Of a stretch of 64,000 bases of DNA, positions 56,113-64,000 are shown one piece after another. The DNA comes from Pectobacterium sp. A5351. Lineage in GTDB: Bacteria > Pseudomonadota > Gammaproteobacteria > Enterobacterales > Enterobacteriaceae. The notes beneath the pieces are model-generated. The model was not told where the DNA came from, did not search any database, and saw only the letters and a list, made by a program, of their open reading frames with translations. The DNA is taken from assembly GCF_028335745.1 (NCBI RefSeq), contig NZ_CP116477.1:2976001-3040000 (forward strand). Direction: 5' to 3'. Positions within the stretch are counted from its first letter, which is position 1, and the number at the start of each line of letters is the position of its first letter. The position numbers were made by a program, and so were the translations under genes.

Positions 56113-57648
56113 TTGGCAACGGTTGTCGCTTCTTTTCTACAACGCCAGCAGGTCAAAGCCCTGCTGGCGCTCTTATTTGGTGCCTGTGGCACACTGGCAT
56201 TTTCTCCCTTTGATTTCTGGCCCGCGGCGATTATCTCGCTGATGGGCCTACAGGCGCTGACACTAAACCGTACTAGCCGCCAGTCAGCCTGGATAGGCTT
56301 TTGCTGGGGGTTCGGCCTATTTGGCAACGGTATTAACTGGGTTTACGTCAGTATCGCGCAATTTGGTGGGATGCCGGGCCCTGTAAACATTGCACTGGTC
56401 ATCCTGCTCGCGGCCTATTTATCGCTCTATCCGCTACTGTTTGCTGCCCTGCTCTCACGCCTCAGTCCGAAGACAACGCTGTGGCGTCTGGCACTGGCCG
56501 CCCCCGTGCTTTGGCAATTAACCGAATTTTTACGCGGCTGGGTGCTGACGGGCTTTCCGTGGCTGCAATTCGGCTACAGCCAAATTGACGGACCGCTAAA
56601 AGGTATTGCCCCCATTTTGGGCATCGACACCATTACCTTCCTGTTGATGAGCCTCAGCGGGCTGCTCGTTTATGCCATCAATCAACGTAACGTCGCCCCG
56701 GCAGCCATTGCTATCGGTGTTTTCGTTTTATCCTGGCCGCTGCGCAACGTGCAGTGGTACACCTCTCAACCTGAACGCGCCGTCAATGTCGCACTGGTAC
56801 AGGGTAATATCCCTCAGGCCGTGAAATGGGAACAGGATGAGCTGCTGAACACGCTGCGGCTCTATCTGGATAACAGCCTGCCCTACATGGAAAAAGCGCC
56901 TATCGTGATCTGGCCGGAAACCGCTATTCCTGATATTGAAAGCCGTCAGGGGGCTTATCTGAAGCAGATTGACGATATTCTGCGCAGCCGCAATAGCAGC
57001 CTGATTACGGGTATTGTCGATATCCGACGTGAGGGTAACAAAACCGATTTTTACAACTCCGTTATCGTTTTGGGCGATAAAGAACCGTATCACTACCCGA
57101 CAACGAACCGTTACAACAAAAACCATCTGGTGCCTTTTGGCGAGTTTGTCCCGCTGGAAACGCTGTTACGCCCGCTGGCACCGTTCTTCGATCTCCCGAT
57201 GTCGTCGTTCAGTCGGGGAGACTACGTTCAGCCTCAGCTTTCAGTTCATGGCTTTAAATTTAATGCCGCCATTTGTTATGAGATAATTTTAGGCCAACAG
57301 CTGCGGGATAACTTCCTGCCAGACACCGATATGTTGCTGACTATCTCGAACGATGCCTGGTTTGGTCATTCGATCGGGCCGTGGCAGCATTTTCAGATGG
57401 CACGCATGCGTGCGCTGGAATTAGGGCGTCCTCTGGTTCGTAGTACCAACAACGGTGTCACCGCGGTGATCGCGCCAGATGGCAATGTCAGCGCCAGTCT
57501 GCCACAGTTTACCCGTGCGGTACTGGATACACAGGTTGTGCCAGCAACCGGACTCACGCCTTATGCACGCTTCGGTTCCTGGCCACTCTGGATCATTACG
57601 CTTCTTGGCGGCCTCGTTATCGTTTTCTCCGGTTTGCGTCGCCGATAA
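56113..57648 (+). CDS. lnt: Apolipoprotein N-acyltransferase
   Basis: Inner-membrane enzyme adding the third acyl chain to lipoproteins. TTG at 56113 is the preferred start: it lies one base after the corC stop and gives 511 residues (512 in E. coli) with an N terminus aligning to MAFASLIERQ. An ATG at 56083 inside corC would add 10 residues. Several N-terminal helices precede the nitrilase domain with the triad Glu in [10 protein letters not shown], Lys in [11 protein letters not shown] and Cys in AAICYEI. Confidence 0.95.
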   Translation: MATVVASFLQRQQVKALLALLFGACGTLAFSPFDFWPAAIISLMGLQALTLNRTSRQSAWIGFCWGFGLFGNGINWVYVSIAQFGGMPGPVNIALVILLAAYLSLYPLLFAALLSRLSPKTTLWRLALAAPVLWQLTEFLRGWVLTGFPWLQFGYSQIDGPLKGIAPILGIDTITFLLMSLSGLLVYAINQRNVAPAAIAIGVFVLSWPLRNVQWYTSQPERAVNVALVQGNIPQAVKWEQDELLNTLRLYLDNSLPYMEKAPIVIWPETAIPDIESRQGAYLKQIDDILRSRNSSLITGIVDIRREGNKTDFYNSVIVLGDKEPYHYPTTNRYNKNHLVPFGEFVPLETLLRPLAPFFDLPMSSFSRGDYVQPQLSVHGFKFNAAICYEIILGQQLRDNFLPDTDMLLTISNDAWFGHSIGPWQHFQMARMRALELGRPLVRSTNNGVTAVIAPDGNVSASLPQFTRAVLDTQVVPATGLTPYARFGSWPLWIITLLGGLVIVFSGLRRR

Positions 57649-57672
57649 CCACTCCCTTCTCGCTTCCCTAAG

Positions 57673-57697
57673 GGCATGCTTTTGCATGCCTTTTTTA
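57673..57697 (+). terminator. Terminator of ybeZ-ybeY-corC-lnt
   Basis: GGCATGC, loop TTTT, GCATGCC, followed by TTTTTT. Confidence 0.92.
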
Positions 57698-57797
57698 TTT
57701 ATGGCACGGTATTTGCCTGCTATTACCCTGTAAAAGGTTGTTTCTGTATTTTTTTGGATATTGCGTCGGCTTCAGGCCCTCTATTGGAGCAAGTGAC

Positions 57798-57841
57798 GCA
57801 CCAAATTGGTGCCACACACTGACATTGCAGCTATTTGGTGC
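57798..57841. promoter_or_regulatory. Paired NtrC-type binding sites upstream of gltI
   Basis: The perfect palindrome GCACCAAATTGGTGC (57798-57812) fits GCACC-N5-GGTGC. A second copy with one changed half, GCAGCTATTTGGTGC (57827-57841), lies 29 bp away centre to centre, close to three helical turns. This is how NtrC enhancers are arranged at glnA. The sites are about 250-290 bp before gltI. Confidence 0.55.
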
Positions 57842-58088
57842 GGCGGATATCGCAAAAAACAAACATTTCCATTTCAATCTATTTACAATCAGCTACTTTT
57901 TAACTGTAGAGACAGTAACTTCGCGCTTTAACGGTGCAGCGTTATCACAGAGAAGTCGCAAAGCGTTATGAGTGATGCAGCGATACGCTGTTTAACGTGA
58001 AGACGAAGATAACTTGCACATTAACCATACGGTTATTCATGACAGCGCTATAACTATTGCACTGCAACGACAGCAAAGGAGTTAGAAC

Positions 58089-58985
58089 ATGCAAATGCGT
58101 AAACTGGCATTATCACTGCTTCTGCTTGGCACTGCCGCCAGCGTAGCTCAGGCTGAAGACCTGACCGGTACCCTGAAGAAGGTCAAAGATAATGGCGTGA
58201 TCGTCATTGGACACCGTGAGTCGTCCGTGCCTTTTTCTTACTATGACAACACGCAAAAAGTGGTCGGTTACTCTCAGGCCTACTCTGACAAAATTGTCGA
58301 AGCGGTTAAGAAAAAACTGGATGCGCCTAACCTGCAGGTCAAGCTACTCCCTATCACTTCTCAGAACCGTATCCCTCTGTTGCAGAACGGTACATTCGAT
58401 TTTGAATGTGGTTCAACGACCAATAACCTGGAACGCCAGAAACAAGCCGCATTCTCCAACACCATTTTCGTGGTCGGTACGCGCCTGTTAACCAAAAAAG
58501 ACTCCGGCATAAAAGACTTCCCGGATCTGGCGGGTAAAACGGTTGTCGTCACCTCCGGTACCACCTCTGAAGTTCTGCTGAATAAGCTGAATGAAGAAAA
58601 ACAGATGAAAATGCGCATCATCAGCGCGAAAGACCACGGTGACTCCTTCCGTACGCTGGAAAGCGGCCGTGCTGTGGCCTTTATGATGGATGATGCTCTG
58701 CTGGCTGGCGAACGTGCGAAAGCGAAAAGTGCCGATCAGTGGGACATCGTCGGCAAAGCGCAGTCGGAAGAAGCCTACGGCTGTATGCTGCGTAAAGACG
58801 ACCCGCAATTCAAGAAACTGGTTGATGACACCATCGCTGAAGTTCAGACCTCAGGTGAAGCTGAAAAATGGTTCGATCGCTGGTTTAAACAGCCTATTCC
58901 ACCAAAAGATCTTAACCTGAACTTTGAACTGTCAGATGAAATGAAGGCCTTGTTCAAAGCGCCAAATGACAAAGCGCTAAACTAA
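58089..58985 (+). CDS. gltI: Glutamate/aspartate ABC transporter periplasmic binding protein
   Basis: Solute-binding protein of the GltIJKL importer. It has 298 residues with a signal peptide MQMRKLALSLLLLGTAASVAQA and likely cleavage before EDLTG. The family pattern is visible: VIVIGHRESSVPFSYYDNTQKVVGYSQAYSDKIVEAV, NRIPLLQNGTFDFECGSTTNN, and LAGKTVVVTSGTTSEVLL. A ribosome site AAAGGAG precedes the ATG. It is followed by an SroC-like RNA and a terminator before gltJ, so it should be made in excess over the membrane subunits. Confidence 0.97.
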   Translation: MQMRKLALSLLLLGTAASVAQAEDLTGTLKKVKDNGVIVIGHRESSVPFSYYDNTQKVVGYSQAYSDKIVEAVKKKLDAPNLQVKLLPITSQNRIPLLQNGTFDFECGSTTNNLERQKQAAFSNTIFVVGTRLLTKKDSGIKDFPDLAGKTVVVTSGTTSEVLLNKLNEEKQMKMRIISAKDHGDSFRTLESGRAVAFMMDDALLAGERAKAKSADQWDIVGKAQSEEAYGCMLRKDDPQFKKLVDDTIAEVQTSGEAEKWFDRWFKQPIPPKDLNLNFELSDEMKALFKAPNDKALN

Positions 58986-59028
58986 TTAATAATGAGAATA
59001 AGGGCAGAGTCACCTGCCCTCTGATTGC

Positions 59029-59192
59029 TGATTCGTGGCAGGACAGACAGGCATGTGATGGTCGTTCCCCATCACATGTTGCCCCAAGAAATTTCGATAA
59101 ACAGGAAAACAAACAATACGCCTGTAGTTTGAAACAGAACGGGGATATGGCCGCTCATCAATCTTCAGGGTAGCTTCGCTACCCTTTTTTTA
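59029..59192 (+). ncRNA. sroC: SroC-like small RNA in the gltI 3' region
   Basis: In E. coli and Salmonella, SroC is cut from the gltI mRNA between gltI and gltJ and acts as a sponge for the small RNA GcvB. The same interval here ends in a strong terminator and contains GGACAGACAGG (59041-59051), the exact complement of CCUGUCUGUCC in GcvB as I recall it, and AACAATAC (59112-59119), complementary to the GU-rich R1 region. A perfect 10-bp hairpin (59052-59061 with 59069-59078) lies between. The 5' end is approximate, set by the E. coli length. Confidence 0.7.
59167..59191 (+). terminator. Intrinsic terminator between gltI and gltJ
   Basis: AGGGTAGC (59167-59174), loop TTC, GCTACCCT and a run of T, ending 13 nt before the gltJ ATG. 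It is the 3' end of the SroC-like RNA and limits readthrough to gltJKL. Confidence 0.92.
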
Positions 59193-59204
59193 CCGGAGTT
59201 CGTT

Positions 59205-59945
59205 ATGTCTATAGATTGGAACTGGGGCATATTTCTACAAGCCGCCCCTTTCGGCAACACAACCTACCTCGGGTGGATTTTGTCCGGTCTGCAAGTCACC
59301 GTCACATTGTCTATCTGCGCCTGGATTATCGCCTTTATCGTTGGCTCTTTATTTGGCATCTTACGTACCGTCCCGAACCGTTTTATTGCGGGCATTGGTA
59401 CCTGCTACGTCGAGCTATTTCGTAACGTTCCGCTGATTGTCCAGTTCTTTACCTGGTATCTGGTCGTTCCCGAACTGCTTCCTGCCAGCATCGGCATGTG
59501 GTTTAAAGCCGAGCTAGACCCAAATATTCAGTTCTTCCTGTCATCAATGATTTGTCTGGGGCTCTTCACCGCAGCGCGCGTTTGTGAGCAGGTGCGTGCG
59601 GGGATTCAATCGCTACCGCGCGGGCAAAAAGCCGCTGGGCTGGCAATGGGCCTGACGCTGCCACAAACTTATCGCTATGTATTACTGCCGAATGCATACC
59701 GCGTGATTGTTCCACCGTTGACGTCGGAAATGCTGAACCTGGTCAAAAACTCAGCCATCGCTTCTACGATTGGTCTGGTGGATATGGCCGCACAGGCGGG
59801 GAAACTATTGGACTATTCCGCCCACGCGTATGAATCCTTCACAGCCATCACGCTGGCGTACGTTGGCATCAATGCCATCATTATGTTGATTATGCAGGTC
59901 GTTGAGCGAAAAACCCGTTTGCCGGGCAATATGGGGAGCAAATAA
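59205..59945 (+). CDS. gltJ: Glutamate/aspartate ABC transporter permease GltJ
   Basis: Inner-membrane permease of the GltIJKL system. It has 246 residues and about five transmembrane helices. The EAA-type loop that contacts the ATPase is ARVCEQVRAGIQSLPRGQKAAGLAMGLT. The N-terminal GWILSGLQVTVTLSICAW and ELFRNVPLIVQFFTWYLVVPELLP are characteristic. The ribosome site CGGAG lies only a few bases after the terminator's T-run. Confidence 0.97.
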   Translation: MSIDWNWGIFLQAAPFGNTTYLGWILSGLQVTVTLSICAWIIAFIVGSLFGILRTVPNRFIAGIGTCYVELFRNVPLIVQFFTWYLVVPELLPASIGMWFKAELDPNIQFFLSSMICLGLFTAARVCEQVRAGIQSLPRGQKAAGLAMGLTLPQTYRYVLLPNAYRVIVPPLTSEMLNLVKNSAIASTIGLVDMAAQAGKLLDYSAHAYESFTAITLAYVGINAIIMLIMQVVERKTRLPGNMGSK

Positions 59946-59948
59946 ATC

Positions 59949-60623
59949 ATGTATGAATTTGACTGGAGCTCAATTGGGCCAAGCATGCCGTACCTGATCC
60001 AGGGAATGGTCGTTACACTCAAAATTACGCTGACGGCGGTGGTATTCGGGATTGTGTGGGGCACGATTCTGGCGGTCATGCGTCTGTCGCCGATCAAGCC
60101 CATCAGTTGGTTCGCCAAACTGTATGTGAACCTGTTCCGCTCCGTCCCACTTGTTATGGTGCTGCTATGGTTCTATCTGGTGGTTCCTAGCTTATTACAA
60201 AATGTGCTTGGGCTATCGCCGAAAACCGATATTCGACTGATTTCAGCTATGGTAGCCTTCTCGCTGTTCGAGGCAGCCTATTATTCTGAAATTATTCGAG
60301 CAGGCATCCTCAGCATATCGCGCGGCCAATCCTCCGCAGCGCTCGCCTTAGGCATGACGCAGTGGCAATCCATGAAGCTGGTTATTCTGCCACAGGCATT
60401 CCGCGCCATGGTGCCATTGCTGCTGACACAAGGGATTGTCCTGTTTCAGGATACGTCGTTGGTGTACGTGCTCAGCCTCGCAGATTTCTTCCGTACCGCC
60501 TCAACGATCGGTGAGCGTGATGGAACACAAGTTGAAATGATCCTGTTTGCCGGGTTCATTTATTTTATCTTCAGCATTTCAGCCTCAATGCTGGTCAGTT
60601 ACCTGAAAAAAAGGACGGTTTGA
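59949..60623 (+). CDS. gltK: Glutamate/aspartate ABC transporter permease GltK
   Basis: Second permease of GltIJKL. It has 224 residues with five predicted helices, including [26 protein letters not shown] and [21 protein letters not shown]. The EAA loop is [27 protein letters not shown]. It begins 3 nt after gltJ, and its stop overlaps the gltL ATG (TGATG). Confidence 0.97.
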   Translation: MYEFDWSSIGPSMPYLIQGMVVTLKITLTAVVFGIVWGTILAVMRLSPIKPISWFAKLYVNLFRSVPLVMVLLWFYLVVPSLLQNVLGLSPKTDIRLISAMVAFSLFEAAYYSEIIRAGILSISRGQSSAALALGMTQWQSMKLVILPQAFRAMVPLLLTQGIVLFQDTSLVYVLSLADFFRTASTIGERDGTQVEMILFAGFIYFIFSISASMLVSYLKKRTV

Positions 60624-61348
60624 TGATTTCCCTGAAAAATGTTTCTAAATGGTACGGCCAATTTCAGGTGCTAGCCGACTGCTCCACAGAAGTAAAAAAA
60701 GGCGAAGTCGTGGTCGTCTGTGGGCCTTCAGGCTCCGGCAAATCAACCCTGATCAAAACCGTAAATGGCCTGGAACCGATCCAACAAGGTGAAATTACCG
60801 TCAACGGGACTGCCGTTAACGATAAAAAAACCAATCTGGCTCAGCTACGTTCCAAAGTCGGGATGGTGTTCCAGCACTTTGAACTGTTCCCGCATCTGTC
60901 GATTATCGAGAACCTAACGCTCGCGCAGGTAAAAGTGCTGAAACGTAAGCGTGAAGATGCTAAAGCCAAAGCGCAGAAGCTGTTGGAACGCGTTGGGCTG
61001 GCGGCACACGCTAACAAATATCCGGGGCAACTTTCCGGTGGTCAGCAGCAGCGTGTCGCCATCGCCCGCGCGCTGTGCATGGATCCTATCGCGATGCTAT
61101 TTGATGAGCCGACATCCGCGCTTGACCCAGAGATGATCAACGAAGTCTTGGACGTTATGGTTGAATTGGCGCAGGAAGGCATGACCATGATGGTCGTCAC
61201 CCATGAAATGGGCTTTGCCCGTAAAGTGGCGCACCGCGTGATCTTTATGGATGAGGGAAAAATCGTTGAAGACACCCGCAAGGATGATTTCTTCAATAAC
61301 CCACAGTCCGAACGCGCTAAAGACTTCCTGGCGAAAATCCTGCATTAA
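60623..61348 (+). CDS. gltL: Glutamate/aspartate ABC transporter ATP-binding protein GltL
   Basis: ATPase of the GltIJKL importer. It has 241 residues. Walker A is GPSGSGKST, the Q-loop is in [12 protein letters not shown], the signature is [15 protein letters not shown], and Walker B is [14 protein letters not shown] followed by the H-loop VVTHEMGFA. The ATG at 60623 overlaps the gltK stop; an in-frame TTG just before it would add one residue. Confidence 0.98.
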   Translation: MISLKNVSKWYGQFQVLADCSTEVKKGEVVVVCGPSGSGKSTLIKTVNGLEPIQQGEITVNGTAVNDKKTNLAQLRSKVGMVFQHFELFPHLSIIENLTLAQVKVLKRKREDAKAKAQKLLERVGLAAHANKYPGQLSGGQQQRVAIARALCMDPIAMLFDEPTSALDPEMINEVLDVMVELAQEGMTMMVVTHEMGFARKVAHRVIFMDEGKIVEDTRKDDFFNNPQSERAKDFLAKILH

Positions 61349-61357
61349 TACTAGTCG

Positions 61358-61384
61358 AAGCGTGCCGCAAGGCACGCTTTGTCT
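61358..61384 (+). terminator. Terminator of gltIJKL
   Basis: AAGCGTGCC, loop GCAA, GGCACGCTT, then TGTCTC. Strong stem with a short T-rich tail, located between convergent gltL and ybeL. Confidence 0.85.
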
Positions 61385-61396
61385 CTCTAGAAAGCC

Positions 61397-61879
61397 CTAC
61401 GGTTGAAACGGCTGGCGATGGAACAAGTCATGCGAGCATTTCGGACAGAGTGGCAAAACCTCCGGTGTGTAGAATGCAATATGGTGATGGCAGTTCTCAC
61501 ACACCAAATTGCCTAACCCCACCACTTCACCGCTGTGGTACACCCCGTGATGATTCACATCTTTAAAAATCTCACGCCACTCCAACTGGGTTTTATCCGT
61601 AATATCCGCGAGTTCCTGCCACAGGCTTTCCTTGATGACTCGCATAAAAACGCTGTCGGTAAACTCATCCTGACTTTCGTTATAGCTGCGGGCAAACTCT
61701 TCGAGATCGCGCTGAACAGCCTGAATCACCTGTTCTATTTCTTTCTGCGTCAGCTCCGAACCTTCCTGCAAGGTTTTGCGAGCGCTCTGCACCAGACTAT
61801 CGAGATCGCGCTCACCGTTGTTCAGCCGGGCTGTCACTGAAGCCATTAACTCGCGGTAGTAGCGGGCTAGTTTATTCAT
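61397..61879 (-). CDS. ybeL: Zinc ribbon-containing protein YbeL (DUF1451)
   Basis: 160-residue cytosolic protein of unknown function. The N-terminal two thirds are predicted to be helical (MNKLARYYRELMASVTARLNNGERDLDSLVQSARKTL). The C terminus has a zinc ribbon: CENCHHH and CPKCSHD. Sequence and position between gltL and leuS match E. coli ybeL. Confidence 0.95.
   Translation of the reverse strand: MNKLARYYRELMASVTARLNNGERDLDSLVQSARKTLQEGSELTQKEIEQVIQAVQRDLEEFARSYNESQDEFTDSVFMRVIKESLWQELADITDKTQLEWREIFKDVNHHGVYHSGEVVGLGNLVCENCHHHIAFYTPEVLPLCPKCSHDLFHRQPFQP

Positions 61880-64000
<2,121 letters not shown>

Larger units (their letters stand above)
57649..58088. other. gltI upstream region
   Basis: A 440-bp gap. 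It contains the lnt terminator, then paired NtrC-type palindromes at 57798-57841, then about 245 bp of promoter and leader DNA. No canonical sigma-54 GG-N10-GC pair was found downstream of the palindromes. No gene was seen. Confidence 0.6.

Noticed and set aside
57842..58088. Search for a sigma-54 promoter of gltI
   Set aside because: No GG-N10-GC pair was found in this interval despite the NtrC-type sites upstream.
59118..59147. ERIC-like half (CCTGTAGTTTGAAACAGAACGG) inside the SroC-like RNA
   Set aside because: About 22 of 30 positions resemble the ERIC arm, but the central ERIC core is absent, so chance or deep decay cannot be told apart.

Overview
The window is a stretch of core chromosome from a gamma-proteobacterium of the order Enterobacterales. 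The proteins match Escherichia coli counterparts closely and lie in familiar enterobacterial order, an ERIC repeat is present, and the gene mix (pcp beside pxpABC, a chemoreceptor between ybfE and fldA, no mngRAB between cydA and sucD) points to a soft-rot enterobacterium such as Pectobacterium. The genus is an inference from recalled sequences; no database was searched.

Layout: (1) 1-14.5 kb is aerobic energy metabolism: cydAB (bd oxidase; cydB is cut by the left edge), the sdhCDAB-sucABCD TCA operon on the minus strand, and divergent gltA. (2) 14.5-22.7 kb is a minus-strand run of housekeeping genes: a VOC protein, nei, a pyroglutamate salvage block (pcp, pxpA, pxpC, pxpB), ybgI, phrB, ybgA and ybfA. 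(3) 23-31.2 kb is the complete kdpFABCDE potassium system with a KdpE-type box. (4) 31.2-41.5 kb holds a half-size EamA transporter, pgm-seqA, ybfF, ybfE, a chemoreceptor with a sigma-28 promoter, fldA, fur and glnS. (5) 41.5-48.7 kb is the GlcNAc regulon (nagE divergent from nagBAC, without nagD) and asnB. (6) 48.8-49.5 kb is a six-gene tRNA operon (Met, Leu, Gln, Gln, Met, Gln). (7) 49.6-57.7 kb has an unrecognised exported protein, ubiF, an ERIC element, miaB and ybeZ-ybeY-corC-lnt. (8) 57.7-64 kb has gltIJKL with an embedded SroC-like small RNA, ybeL, and the first 603 codons of leuS.

No prophage, CRISPR array or intact insertion sequence was seen, and no whole undescribed system. The unusual content is in the spaces between genes: a 48-bp IS-end-like insert inside the loop of the suc operon terminator; a 105-bp nested palindrome downstream of the EamA gene; two long perfect hairpins between sdhB and sucA; degenerate tandem repeats in front of the unknown exported protein; an SroC-like RNA whose sequence is complementary to GcvB; paired NtrC-type sites upstream of gltI; and a sigma-28 promoter for the chemoreceptor. 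The main coding oddities are NagE without an EIIA domain, a KdpB about 32 residues longer at its N terminus, and several non-ATG starts (sdhC, nagE, kdpF, kdpE, ybeZ, lnt).
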